From assembly GCF_014647875.1 (NCBI RefSeq), contig NZ_BMQA01000010.1:62001-126000 (forward strand): a stretch of DNA of 64,000 nt, read 5' to 3'. The notes below the pieces were generated by a model. That model ran no database searches and was not told the origin of the DNA. It saw only the letters and a program-made list of their open reading frames with translations. The stretch comes from Streptomyces brasiliensis. GTDB lineage: Bacteria; Actinomycetota; Actinomycetes; Streptomycetales; Streptomycetaceae. The stretch's first letter is position 1. Each line of letters opens with the position of its first letter. The position numbers and the translations under genes are program-made. Shown piece after piece: positions 50,279 to 59,388 of the stretch.

Positions 50279-51385
50279 GTGTCCTCCTCCACCGCCGCGT
50301 CGGGCCTCCGTTCCATAGCCGGAGCGACCCCCCAGTCCCTGTGCACTCGCGAGCCGCACGTCCCCGCGGACCGGCTGGTCGCCGAGATGGTGCCGCCGCC
50401 CCGCTTCGACTCGGTCCGCTTCGCCACGTACATCCCGGACCCGAACCAGCCCAGCCAGACCGAGGCCGTACAGGTCCTCGAAGGATTCGCAGGCGGTCTC
50501 GGCGGCGCCCACGCCACCGGCGGCGGCAAGCGGGGGTTCCTCGGATTCGGCAGGGCCAAGGCCCCGAAGACGCCGGCCGGACCGCGCGGTGTCTACCTCG
50601 ACGGCGGCTACGGCGTCGGCAAGACCCATCTGCTCGCCTCCCTGTGGCACGCCACTCCGGCCGAGCCCGCTCTCAAGGCGTTCGGCACCTTCGTGGAACT
50701 GACGAACCTGGTCGGCGCCCTCGGCTTCCAGAAGACGGTGCAGACCCTGTCCGGTCACCGTCTGCTGTGCATCGACGAGTTCGAGCTCGACGACCCCGGT
50801 GACACCGTTCTCGTGTCGACCCTGCTGGGCAAGCTGGTCGAGGCGGGTGTCGCGCTCGCCGCCACCTCCAACACGCTGCCGGGCAAGCTCGGCGAGGGCC
50901 GTTTCGCGGCGGCCGACTTCCTGCGCGAGATCCAGGGCCTGTCCGCCCACTTCCGCACCCTGCGCATCGACGGCGAGGACTACCGCCACCGCGGCCTGCC
51001 CGAGGCGCCGGCGCCGTACTCGGACGAGCAGGTGACCAAGGCGGCGTACGCCACGCCGGGCGCCTCGCTCGACGACTTCCCGCATCTGCTGGAGCACCTG
51101 GCCAAGGTGCACCCGAGCCGGTACGGCGCGCTGACCGACGGCCTGACGGCCGTGTGCCTCACCGATGTCCGGCCGGTGCCGGACCAGTCGACGGCGCTGC
51201 GGCTCGTGGTCCTCGCGGACCGGCTCTACGACCGTGAAGTCCCCGTGCTGGCCTCGGGGTTGCCCTTCGACCGGCTGTTCAGCGAGGAGATGCTGAAGGG
51301 CGGGTACCGCAAGAAGTACTTCCGCGCGATATCCCGGCTCACCGCGCTGGCCCGGGACGCCAAGGGACTGGTCGAAGCCGGATAA
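50279..51385 (+). CDS. zapE: AFG1/ZapE-family ATPase
   Basis: A 368-aa P-loop ATPase of the AFG1-like family. Walker A is GGYGVGKTH (109-117) and Walker B LLCIDEFELDDPGD. LAATSNTLPGKLGEGRF and YFRAISRLTALARDA are typical. E. coli ZapE acts on the division ring and mitochondrial AFG1 on membrane-protein quality control; in streptomycetes the role is not known. Residues 78-100 include a Gly/Lys-rich insertion. GTG 50279 follows GGGGA and gives VSSSTAASGL. Confidence 0.88.
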   Translation: MSSSTAASGLRSIAGATPQSLCTREPHVPADRLVAEMVPPPRFDSVRFATYIPDPNQPSQTEAVQVLEGFAGGLGGAHATGGGKRGFLGFGRAKAPKTPAGPRGVYLDGGYGVGKTHLLASLWHATPAEPALKAFGTFVELTNLVGALGFQKTVQTLSGHRLLCIDEFELDDPGDTVLVSTLLGKLVEAGVALAATSNTLPGKLGEGRFAAADFLREIQGLSAHFRTLRIDGEDYRHRGLPEAPAPYSDEQVTKAAYATPGASLDDFPHLLEHLAKVHPSRYGALTDGLTAVCLTDVRPVPDQSTALRLVVLADRLYDREVPVLASGLPFDRLFSEEMLKGGYRKKYFRAISRLTALARDAKGLVEAG

Positions 51386-51726
51386 CGGATCCGACTCCCG
51401 CCCGTCAAGGGGCGGTTCGCGCCACGCCAGCGGCACTTTTCACGCTTCTGTCCATGAGAAGCGCCGAGTCGGCCCTGCACAGCACTTTGCAGGGTTAACG
51501 CGCCTCTTGACCATTCGTTGACCGATCCTTGGTGCTCGCGAGGGCGTGACCTGCGGTCTTCACGCCCACGGAAACCTTCGCATCCGCGCACACAGTGCGT
51601 GACACGAAGGCCAAGGCTCAGCCTGGAATCAAGGCTCCCCCCATCCCGCGGAGCCTGCCGCACCCCCACCGAATGTCGTGCACGCCCGACGCGCCCCGGC
51701 GGCGCGCCAGGAGGATGCCACGCATC
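51386..51726. other. Long leader region before the broken SulP gene
   Basis: Contains two TTGACC hexamers (about 51507 and 51521) that could be -35 boxes, and an AGGAGG ribosome site just before the SulP start. A 14-codon open frame begins at ATG 51452 but has no ribosome site. No RNA element was recognised. Confidence 0.4.
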
Positions 51727-53009
51727 ATGCAGCCCGTCATGCCCGACTTCCCTCATGTGAAGCGGGACTTCGCCGCCTCTCTCGTCGTCTTCCTGGTCGC
51801 GCTCCCGTTGTGCGTGGGCGTGGCCGTCGCCTCCGGTGTGCCGGCCGAACTCGGGCTGGTCACCGGCATCGTGGGCGGTCTGGTCACCGGGCCGGCGGAG
51901 TGCTCCAGATCCTGATGGGCGCCCTGCGGCTCGGGCGCTGGTTCCGGGCCATATCGGTCTCCGTCGTCGAGGGCATGCTGGCCGGAATCGGTCTGGTCCT
52001 GATGGCCGGACAGCTGTACTCGATGCTCGCAGCCGAGGCCCCGGCATCCGGACCGGGCATGCTGACCGGGCTGACCGGGGCGTTCGCGGACGCCCTCGGG
52101 GACCGCAGTGCACTGGCCTCGCTCGCCCTGGGCGCGGGCACGATCGCCGTGCTCGTGCTGTGGCGGCCGGCTCCGGCGAGGGTGCGGACGGTGCCCGGTC
52201 CGCTCGTCGCGGTCGGTCTCGCCGCCGTCGCCGTACCGGCCCTCGAGCTGCCCGTGGCCACCGTCGAGGTGCGGGGACTGCTCGACTCGCTCCAGCCGCC
52301 CCCGCTCGGCGCCTTCGGCGAACTCGCGGGCCCGGACGTCCTCGGTACGGTCGTCGCGTTCACACTGATCGCGTCCGCCGAGTCCCTGTTCAGCGCGGCG
52401 GCCGTGGACCGGTTGCACGACGGGCCGCGTACGGCCTACGACAAGGAACTGCTCGCGCAAGGCGTCGGCAACACGGTGTGCGGGCTGCTGGGCGCGCTGC
52501 CGATGACCGCGGTGATCGTGCGCAGCGCGGCCGACGTCCAGGCGGGCGCGCGGACCAAGGCGTCGCGCGTGCTGCACGGAGTGTGGCTGCTGCTGTCCGC
52601 GGTGTTCCTGCCGGACGTGCTCGGCCACATCCCGATACCGGCCTCGCGGGCGTCCTGGTGCACCCTGGTCGTCACGGCCGTGTCGATCGTCGCGGTGAGC
52701 ATGTTCGAGGGGGTGCTCATCGGGCTCGGGCCGGCCGTGGTCAAGACGGCCTGGGAGGCCTCGCACCTCCGGCTGGAGGTCGTCGACAAGGGCGCGGGTC
52801 CCATCGAGGCGTACCTGTCGGGCAACGCGACCTTCCTGCGGCTTCCGAAGATCCTGGACAGTCTGGAGGCGCTGCCGCAGGACCGGCCGGTCCTGCTCGA
52901 CCTGTCCGGCCTGCACCATCTGGACCACGCCTGCCGCACGGCGCTGGAGACCTGGGCCGCGCGGTACAGCGCGGAGGGAACCGAGCCGGTGCGGCTCACG
53001 CAGGCGTAA
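51727..53009 (+). pseudogene. SulP-family anion (sulfate/bicarbonate) transporter, disrupted
   Basis: The start, ATG 51727, reads MPDFPHVKRDFAASLVV-type sequence typical of SulP transporters and continues to GLVTGIVGGLVTG near 51889. The frame then runs into a stop at 51913-51915, and the conserved protein resumes in another frame at about 51904 (LQILMGALRLGRWFRAISVS). About 40 residues normally found here (membrane helices 3-4) are missing. A second lesion near 52640-52672 loses the segment between IPIPA and LVVTAVSIVAV, about 40 residues, and contains a frame change. The C-terminal STAS region to 53009 is intact. No functional transporter should result. Confidence 0.8.
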
Positions 53010-53115
53010 CCGGAGAGGGCCGCTCCGGTCCGGGGCGACGGCATAGCCCCGGACCAGACGCCGGGCATATCGTTGCTGGAGTGGACGTATCGGACCTCTG
53101 ATGAAAGGGGTCGTC

Positions 53116-53913
53116 ATGCTCCAGGAGCTGCTCGGTGCGATCGCGGCAGCCGGCGCCGTCGGCGTGGTCTACCTGACCGCGGCTGCGCGCGTCGTCAGGC
53201 AGTACGAGCGCGGGGTGGTGTTCCGGCTCGGGCGGGTCGTCGCCCCGGTGCGGTCGCCGGGCTTCAACATGATCATCCCGGTGATCGACCGGCTGCGCAA
53301 AGTCAACATGCAGATCGTGACGATGCCGGTGCCCGCCCAGGAAGGCATCACCCACGACAACGTGACCGTGCGGGTCGACGCCGTCGTGTACTTCAAGGTC
53401 GTGGACGCGTCGGCCGCGATCGTCAACGTCGAGGACTACCGGTTCGCGGTCTCACAGATGGCACAGACCTCGCTGCGCTCGATCATCGGCAAGAGCGACC
53501 TCGACGATCTGCTGTCCAACCGCGAAAAGCTCAACCAGGGGCTGGAGTTGATGATCGACAGTCCGGCCGTGGGCTGGGGCGTGCAGATCGACCGGGTGGA
53601 GATCAAGGACGTGTCCCTGCCGGACGCGATGAAGCGGTCCATGGCCCGCCAGGCCGAGGCCGACCGGGAGCGCCGGGCCAGGATCATCAACGCCGACGCC
53701 GAGTTTCAGGCGTCGCGGAAGCTGGCGGAGGCGGCCCAGCAGATGGCGGACACGCCCTCCGCGCTCCAGCTGCGGCTGCTGCAGACGGTGATGGCCGTGG
53801 CGGCGGAGAAGAACTCCACGCTCGTCCTGCCGATCCCGGTGGAGCTACTGCGGTTCCTGGAGAGGGGACAACAGCCGACGGCGATCGGTGACGCGGGCCC
53901 GCACCACGACTGA
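53116..53913 (+). CDS. Slipin (SPFH/stomatin-like) membrane protein
   Basis: A 265-aa SPFH protein. One N-terminal membrane segment (LLGAIAAAGAVGVVYLTAAA) is followed by the band-7 domain (VRQYERGVVFRLGRVV, GFNMIIPVIDRL, VDAVVYFKVVD) and a C-terminal coiled coil rich in Ala/Glu/Arg (MARQAEADRERRARIINADAE split by Q-rich helices). Slipins oligomerise on the membrane and organise lipid domains. No NfeD partner gene is next to it. ATG 53116 was preferred over ATG 53101 because AAAGGGG lies 5 nt before it. Confidence 0.88.
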   Translation: MLQELLGAIAAAGAVGVVYLTAAARVVRQYERGVVFRLGRVVAPVRSPGFNMIIPVIDRLRKVNMQIVTMPVPAQEGITHDNVTVRVDAVVYFKVVDASAAIVNVEDYRFAVSQMAQTSLRSIIGKSDLDDLLSNREKLNQGLELMIDSPAVGWGVQIDRVEIKDVSLPDAMKRSMARQAEADRERRARIINADAEFQASRKLAEAAQQMADTPSALQLRLLQTVMAVAAEKNSTLVLPIPVELLRFLERGQQPTAIGDAGPHHD

Positions 53914-54252
53914 GCGCTCCGCGAGAAGTGGTGGCGCGATCGGCCGTCGATCCTCCACGGGTCCGTCGTGACTGGTCGCACCCGTGTGGCGGGGCCGCAC
54001 ACGGACACTGCCTCGCACCCCTTCGAGGCGCTGCCGACGCCCCGCGTGGCACGTTCACACACTGGCTGACGCGGGGAATCGACCGCACAGCACCCGACGC
54101 CGAGCCCTCACCGACCGCACCCCCACCGGCACGCCGACCGGCCGCCAGGGCCGCTCGACCCGGTCGCGCCGCGGTCTGCGGCCGGGCGGGTGACACCTTC
54201 TCCACCGACGGTCGAGTTGGGCGATTTGTCGGATTTTCAGTCATATCTTCAT
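53914..54252. other. Intergenic region upstream of the deacetylase gene
   Basis: No gene is recognised. The final 40 bp are less G/C-rich and include a promoter-like pair (see 54217-54246). Confidence 0.4.
54217..54246 (+). promoter_or_regulatory. Promoter candidate for a leaderless deacetylase mRNA
   Basis: TTGGGC (54217-54222) and TCATAT (54241-54246) are separated by 18 bp. A start site 7 nt past the -10 box would fall on the ATG at 54253, which has no ribosome-binding site. Confidence 0.35.
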
Positions 54253-55098
54253 ATGGTGTTCACTCTTGTACGCCGTGTCACCGCCGTCTGCGCCCTGAGC
54301 GCCGCCCTCGCCTCCTGCGGCACCACCGAGGCACCGCACGCCGCCCGCCCGGCCCCCACCAAGCCCTCCCCCACCGCGACACAGCCGCCCAGATTGACCC
54401 CTGGACCGGGCGGTCTCACCCCGGTCTTCATGAACGGACCGCGCACCCGGGGCAAGACCGTCGCCCTCACCTTCGACGCCGACATGACCGCCGACGAGGG
54501 GCCGCGCGCCGCCTCCGGCGAGCACTTCGACAACCCTGGCCTGATCACCGCCCTGCGTGAGCTGAAGGTCCCGGCCACCGTGTTCATGACCGGCCGGTGG
54601 GCCGACGAGTACCCGGCCGAGGCCCGCTCGATCGGCACCGACCCGCTGTTCGAGGTCGCCAACCACTCCTACAGCCACTACGCCTTCAAAAGTGACTGCT
54701 ACGGACTGCCGACCGTCGGCGCCGACCGGATGCGGACGGACGTGGAGCGGGCGTACACCGCGCTCCGCAAGGCGGGCGTGCCGCACCCGATGCCGTACTT
54801 CCGCTTCCCCGGCGGCTGTTACGACCAGCAGGCGCTGCGCGCGCTGAGCGGGCTCGGTGTCACCGCGGTGCAGTGGGACGTGGTGAGCGGCGACGCGTTC
54901 GCGACGGACGCCGACGCCGTGGTCAAGCAGGTGCTGGACGGCGTGAAGCCCGGGTCCGTCGTGGTCATGCACTGCACCCGCAGCGCCGCCCCGACGACCG
55001 AACGGGTCGTGCGCACGGTCGTACCGGAACTGCGCAAGCAGGGCTACCGCTTGGTGAAGGTGTCCCAGCTGATCGGTGAGACGAGCACGCGTCACTGA
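54253..55098 (+). CDS. Polysaccharide deacetylase (NodB-type) lipoprotein
   Basis: A 281-aa lipoprotein with a lipobox LASC at Cys22 and a Pro/Thr linker to residue 50. The NodB domain starts at KTVALTFDADMT (metal/catalytic Asps), has NHSYSHYAF (HxxxH ligands) and RFPGGCYDQQ, and ends with VVVMHC. It would de-N-acetylate chitin oligomers, peptidoglycan or another surface glycan. ATG 54253 has no ribosome site; a leaderless transcript is possible. The next gene is 18 bp downstream. Confidence 0.87.
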   Translation: MVFTLVRRVTAVCALSAALASCGTTEAPHAARPAPTKPSPTATQPPRLTPGPGGLTPVFMNGPRTRGKTVALTFDADMTADEGPRAASGEHFDNPGLITALRELKVPATVFMTGRWADEYPAEARSIGTDPLFEVANHSYSHYAFKSDCYGLPTVGADRMRTDVERAYTALRKAGVPHPMPYFRFPGGCYDQQALRALSGLGVTAVQWDVVSGDAFATDADAVVKQVLDGVKPGSVVVMHCTRSAAPTTERVVRTVVPELRKQGYRLVKVSQLIGETSTRH

Positions 55099-55116
55099 AC
55101 CGCCTACGCTGGATGC

Positions 55117-55296
55117 ATGAGCGACGAGGAATACTGCACGATCATCGACGCCGCGCCCCCGCGGGCCGACGGTCCGCCGTACGCGGAGTGCGTGTCGTGC
55201 CGGAAGCCCACCGAGTACCCGGAGTCGTACAAGGGCATCACGCTGTGCCCCGTGTGCGAGTGGCAGGAGGCACAGCGCACCGCCTGCTCAGGGTGA
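55117..55296 (+). CDS. Small zinc-ribbon-like protein
   Basis: A 59-aa protein, MSDEEYCTIID to WQEAQRTACSG. Two CxxC pairs (ECVSCRKPTE and LCPVCEW) are spaced 18 residues apart, like a small zinc ribbon. No other domain fits. GGATGC is upstream but no clear ribosome site. It follows the deacetylase gene by 18 bp and overlaps the 3' end of the convergent permease gene by 9 bp. Function unknown. Confidence 0.7.
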   Translation: MSDEEYCTIIDAAPPRADGPPYAECVSCRKPTEYPESYKGITLCPVCEWQEAQRTACSG

Positions 55297-55959
55297 GCGC
55301 CGGCCCGCGAGCGCCGCGGCCAGCGCGAACGCGGCGGCCGTGAGCAGGGCCGCGGCGGCCAACGGCAGCAGCGGCACCGGCACCCGGCCCGACCGCGAGC
55401 CGGTGACCAGGCCGCTCACCGCTGCCTGCGCCGGGGAGCCCGACACCACCACCGACAGCAGCGCGGCCAGCAGCATCGTGGGCACCGCCCGGCCCGGCGA
55501 GCGCAGCAGCGGCCGGTTGGTGAGCGCGCCGACGGCCGTTCCGAGCAGGGCGCACGCGAGGGCGGCCAGGAGACCGGCCACGCCCGCCTGGAGCGGCGGG
55601 ACATGGGCGCGGTGGCCGGTCGCCGCCGGGTCGCTGATCAGCGTGACGACCAGGGTGGCCGCCGCACCGAGCACCGCCGCCGCGCCGAGCGCCGTCAGCA
55701 GAGCGGCCAAGTGCGCCCGGGCCGGTCCGGTCGCCGCGAAGACGACGGCGCGGGCGGCGGGCGGTTCACCGGTGACGCAGATCCGCACCAGCCAGGCGGC
55801 GACCGGCAGCAGCGCCGCGGCCGAGTAGCCGAGCGAGTCGAGCACCGGCTGCCCGCCCTGCACCCCGACGGCCAGGAACGCGGCATACAGGATGAGCGGC
55901 GACAGCCAGCGCTGGGAACGCAGGAGCAGGGCGGTGTGGTAGCGCAGGAGTGCGGTCAT
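55288..55959 (-). CDS. ABC-2-like transporter permease
   Basis: A 223-aa membrane protein with about six hydrophobic segments (LSPLILYAAFLAVG, LAALLTALGAAAVLGAA, VAGLLAALACALLGTAVGAL and others) separated by short loops. It has no EAA loop, so it is an exporter-type permease. ATG 55959 overlaps the stop of the ATPase gene in ATGA. Substrate unknown. The final residues overlap the small zinc-ribbon gene on the opposite strand. Confidence 0.8.
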   Translation of the reverse strand: MTALLRYHTALLLRSQRWLSPLILYAAFLAVGVQGGQPVLDSLGYSAAALLPVAAWLVRICVTGEPPAARAVVFAATGPARAHLAALLTALGAAAVLGAAATLVVTLISDPAATGHRAHVPPLQAGVAGLLAALACALLGTAVGALTNRPLLRSPGRAVPTMLLAALLSVVVSGSPAQAAVSGLVTGSRSGRVPVPLLPLAAAALLTAAAFALAAALAGRRSP

Positions 55960-56837
55960 GACCGGCCTCCGAGGTCGGGGGTGAGGTCGTCCGGGTGCAC
56001 GCGCACCACGTGCCAGGGTGGGCGCGCCGTCAGCAGGGCCCGCAGTACGACGTCGGAGCGGGACGCGGGGACGGTGAGCCGGTAGCCGCCCGGTGTGATC
56101 TCCTCGGCCGAGGTGACCGCCCGCGTGACGTCGGCGGGCAGTTGTCCGCCCGGCGGCCCCTGCACGCTGACGACGGTGTGCGGGCCGACGGCCGAACTCG
56201 CCTTCTCGGTACGGCGGTCGAGGGCTGCGTCGGCGACCGTGTACGTCGCGTCGGGTGCCCCCGCGAGGCGGCGCGGGTCGTGGTCGACGAACACGACGGC
56301 GCCTCCGGCGGAGGTCCGCTCGGCGACCGCCCGCTCCAGTTCGGCCCGTGCGCCGGTGTCCAGGCCGGTCCAGGCCTCGTCCAGCACGAGCAGCTCCGGC
56401 TCGGCGAGCAGCGCCTGGGCCACCGCGACCTTCTGGCTGCTGCCCTTCGACAGCTGCGCCAACGGCGTACCGGCGTACGCCGACGCGCCGAACCGCTCCA
56501 GCCACTCCCCCGCGGCACGGGCCGCCGTCCGGCGCGACAGTCCGTGCACGGTGCCGAGGTGGGTGAGATAGCCGGACGCGGTGAAGGGGAGCGCGGCCGG
56601 GAACCGTTCGGGTACGTACGCGGTGCGCGGACGACCGGTGACACGGCCCTCCGTCGGGGCGTCGATCCCGGCGAGGAGCCGCAGCAGGGTCGACTTGCCG
56701 GTGCCGTTGGCGCCCTCCACCCGTGTGAGGGTGCCCGGGGTGACGGTCAGGTCGACGCCCCGTAGCACCCAGGGTCCGCGCAGTCCGTAGCGGCGGCCCA
56801 CCCTGGTCAGCCGTAGATCACGTTGCATGGGGGCCAT
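55956..56837 (-). CDS. ABC transporter ATPase
   Basis: A 293-aa ATPase. Walker A is GANGTGKST, signature LSKGSSQKV, Walker B LLVLDEAWTGLD and the switch His is in VFVDHDPRR. The 60 C-terminal residues after the nucleotide domain form a small beta domain ending PDDLTPDLGGRS. It probably powers the permease encoded by the overlapping downstream gene. ATG 56837 is taken; ATG 56828 gives MQRDLRLT and is nearly as likely. It is divergent from the Pth2-like gene. Confidence 0.85.
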   Translation of the reverse strand: MAPMQRDLRLTRVGRRYGLRGPWVLRGVDLTVTPGTLTRVEGANGTGKSTLLRLLAGIDAPTEGRVTGRPRTAYVPERFPAALPFTASGYLTHLGTVHGLSRRTAARAAGEWLERFGASAYAGTPLAQLSKGSSQKVAVAQALLAEPELLVLDEAWTGLDTGARAELERAVAERTSAGGAVVFVDHDPRRLAGAPDATYTVADAALDRRTEKASSAVGPHTVVSVQGPPGGQLPADVTRAVTSAEEITPGGYRLTVPASRSDVVLRALLTARPPWHVVRVHPDDLTPDLGGRS

Positions 56838-56865
56838 TTTCGCGCGCCCTTTAAGGTTGGCTGAT

Positions 56866-57582
56866 GTGAGCGACGTTCCCATGCCCCCGAGCGACAGCCC
56901 CTTCCACGACGAGCGCACCTCGCGCGACGAGGCGCCCCAGTTCGTCCTGCCCATGGTCGTACGGATCGAGCGCAGCGCCCCGCCCGCCCGAACGGACGCG
57001 CTGGAGACCGCTGCCCGGGCCGTGCTCGTGCTGCTCAGCGACGAGCGGGCGCTGGGCGACGGGGAGTGGGCGCAGGCGGTGCGGGACTGGCAGGACGCCC
57101 GGATCCGCAAGGTGGTGCGCCGGGCGCGGGGCGCCGAGTGGCGACGTGCCGAGGCGCTGCCCGGGATCACGGTCACCGGGAAGTCCGCGGAGGTACGGGT
57201 CTTCCCGCCCGTTCCGCTGGACGGCTGGCCCAAGGACCTCGCCCGGCTCCAGGTGTCCGGCACCGACCTCGACGACCCGGAGCCGCCCGCCGGCCTCGAC
57301 CACACCGAGCCGGTGCTCTGGCTCAACCCCGGCCTCGACATGTCGGCCGGAAAGGCCATGGCCCAGGCGGGGCACGGCGCCCAACTCGCCTGGTGGGAAC
57401 TGTCCGACGAGGAGCGCACGGCCTGGCGCGAGGCGGGCTTCCCCCTCGCCGTCCGCACGGCCGATCCCGCCGACTGGACCCAACTGACGGACAGCGGCCT
57501 GCCGTTGGTGCGTGACGCGGGCTTCACCGAGATCGCGCCGGGGTCCTGCACCGTCGTGGCGGACCATCCGGCGCTGCGGTAG
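56866..57582 (+). CDS. Pth2-like (peptidyl-tRNA hydrolase 2-type) protein
   Basis: A 238-aa cytoplasmic protein. The C-terminal 110 residues resemble the Pth2 fold: LNPGLDMSAGKAMAQAGHGAQLAWW (the glycine-rich, Lys/His-containing motif) and a closing FTEIAPGSCTVVADH. Its N-terminal half (PQFVLPMVVRIERSAPPART and the following helices) is an extra actinobacterial region. Pth2 proteins hydrolyse peptidyl-tRNA; streptomycetes also have a standard Pth1, so the role is uncertain. GTG 56866 was preferred over ATG 56881 because AAGG lies upstream. Confidence 0.8.
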   Translation: MSDVPMPPSDSPFHDERTSRDEAPQFVLPMVVRIERSAPPARTDALETAARAVLVLLSDERALGDGEWAQAVRDWQDARIRKVVRRARGAEWRRAEALPGITVTGKSAEVRVFPPVPLDGWPKDLARLQVSGTDLDDPEPPAGLDHTEPVLWLNPGLDMSAGKAMAQAGHGAQLAWWELSDEERTAWREAGFPLAVRTADPADWTQLTDSGLPLVRDAGFTEIAPGSCTVVADHPALR

Positions 57583-57739
57583 GGGCCGACCCGGCTCCGG
57601 TCAGGGGCCACCAGGCGGCCGCCGGCGCCAACCTCAAATGTTGCTCTGAACGTGCGGGGCGCGGGATTCGGCGCCGCACGCCTGGGCCATACCCCCGTCA
57701 CGCCATGACGGCGGCAGGAGGCACGGAGGGGGACGCGTG

Positions 57740-59278
57740 ATGCGGCAACTCGGGACGGGGATCGGCTGGCGACCGGAGATCGCGGACGCCGTGGAACGCA
57801 TGCCGGGTGTCGACTGGGTCGAGGTCGTCGCGGAGAACGTGTGTCCGGGGCATCTGCCCGAGTCGCTGCTGCGGCTGCGCGAGCGCGGCGTGACCGTCGT
57901 GCCGCACGGCGTCTCGCTGGGCCTCGGCGGGGCGGACCGGCCCGGCGAAGGACGGCTGACCGCGCTCGCCGAGCGGGCGACGGCGCTCGGATCGCCGCTG
58001 GTCACCGAGCACATCGCGTTCGTCCGGGCCGGCGGGCCGCTGACCGCGTCCCCGCGTCTCGAGGCGGGCCACCTGCTGCCGGTTCCCCGCACCAAGGACG
58101 CGCTCGACGTGCTGTGCGAAAACGTGCGCATCGCCCAGGACGCGCTGCCCGTGCCCCTCGCCCTGGAGAACATCGCCGCGCTGATCGCCTGGCCCGGTGA
58201 GGAGCTGACCGAGGGGCAGTTCCTGTACGAACTGGCCGAGCGGACCGGCGTACGGCTGCTCATCGACGTGGCGAACCTGCACACGAACCACGTCAATCGC
58301 GGCGAGGACCCGGCCGAAGCGCTCGCCGAACTGCCCCTGGAGGCCCTGGTGTACGTCCATGTCGCGGGCGGCTTCGAGCGCGACGGGGTGTGGCACGACA
58401 GCCACGCCCACCCCGTCCCGCGCCCGGTCCTCGACATCCTGACCGACCTCGCCACGCGCGTGTCCCCACCCGGGGTGCTGCTGGAACGGGACGAGAACTT
58501 CCCCGAACCGGCCGATCTGGAGGGGGAGTTGGGTGCGATCCGGAAGGCCGTGACCAAGGGCGCGGCACGACGACCGATCGACGGCTCGGCACGGAAGACT
58601 GCCGTGTCTGCGGCCGACGGCCCGACGCCGAAGGCGGTGACCTCTGTGGCCGACGGCCCAGCGCACACGCCTGCGGCCGACAGCCCGGCGCTCATACCTG
58701 CGGCCGACGGCCCGACGCCGAAGGCGGTGACCTCTGTGGCCGACGGCCCAGCGCACACGCCTGCGGCCGACAGCCCGGCGCTCATACCTGCGGCCGACGG
58801 CCCGGCGCCGGAGCTCGTCGAACCCGCGGCCGACGGCCTCGCCCCCGAGGCCGGCTTCGAATCGGCCCGCGAGCGCGTCGGTCTCGCCGAGGCGGCCGTG
58901 CTGTCCGCGCTCGTCGCCGGGACGCCCGTGCCCGAGGGGTTCGACCGAGTGCGGATGGGGGTGCAGGCGCGGGCGCTCGCCGCCAAGCGGGCGGACGTGG
59001 TGGCGAAGGTCGCGCCCGAGCTGCCGGACATCCTCGGCGAGGGGTACCGGCGGGCGTTCCTCGGTTACGCCCAGGGGCACCCGCTGACCGGCGGCTACCG
59101 GCGGGACGCGCTGGACTTCGCCGGGCACCTGCTGTTCACGGCGCCGGTCGAGGACCCCGCCGTACGTCGGGAGGTGCGGGCGTGGTGGCTGGAGCGCTCC
59201 GGGCCGGCGCCGCGTTCGCGCAGGACGGTCGTGCGGGCGGCCCGGGCGGCCCGGCGGGTGCTGCTGCGCAGAGGGTGA
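57740..59278 (+). CDS. DUF692 (MNIO) enzyme with C-terminal extension
   Basis: A 512-aa protein. Residues 1-275 are a DUF692 multinuclear non-haem iron oxidase barrel: VEVVAENV, VPHGVSLGLGG, VTEHIAF, LENIAALI, LIDVANLHTNHVN and LLERDENFPEP carry the expected His, Glu, Asp and Asn residues. MNIO enzymes modify Cys residues of peptides, often with a partner protein. Residues about 275-370 are an ADGP/ADSP-rich linker with a perfect 90-bp tandem duplication. Residues about 375-480 form a helical domain (VGLAEAAVLSALVAGTPVPEGF, KRADVVAKVAPELPDIL) that may serve as the partner domain. ATG 57740 follows GGAGG. The next gene is 110 bp downstream. Confidence 0.82.
   Translation: MRQLGTGIGWRPEIADAVERMPGVDWVEVVAENVCPGHLPESLLRLRERGVTVVPHGVSLGLGGADRPGEGRLTALAERATALGSPLVTEHIAFVRAGGPLTASPRLEAGHLLPVPRTKDALDVLCENVRIAQDALPVPLALENIAALIAWPGEELTEGQFLYELAERTGVRLLIDVANLHTNHVNRGEDPAEALAELPLEALVYVHVAGGFERDGVWHDSHAHPVPRPVLDILTDLATRVSPPGVLLERDENFPEPADLEGELGAIRKAVTKGAARRPIDGSARKTAVSAADGPTPKAVTSVADGPAHTPAADSPALIPAADGPTPKAVTSVADGPAHTPAADSPALIPAADGPAPELVEPAADGLAPEAGFESARERVGLAEAAVLSALVAGTPVPEGFDRVRMGVQARALAAKRADVVAKVAPELPDILGEGYRRAFLGYAQGHPLTGGYRRDALDFAGHLLFTAPVEDPAVRREVRAWWLERSGPAPRSRRTVVRAARAARRVLLRRG
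58609..58800 (+). repeat. Perfect 90-bp tandem duplication inside the DUF692 gene
   Basis: Bases 58621-58710 are identical to 58711-58800, and the 12 bp before the first copy (58609-58620) match the end of each unit. Each unit encodes 30 residues, so the reading frame is kept. The duplicated linker residues are about 294-353. Confidence 0.95.
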
Positions 59279-59388
59279 GGACGGCCAGTGGCGACTCCGG
59301 AGCAAGCCGGTGCGGACTGCGCAGTAATATGCCGACCCCGCACCCACTCGAACCACACTGGCGTGCGGTGCCATCAGCAGGAGGCACC

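Noticed and set aside
51452..51496. 14-codon leader peptide before the SulP gene
   Set aside because: No ribosome site, no run of regulatory codons and no attenuator-like hairpins.
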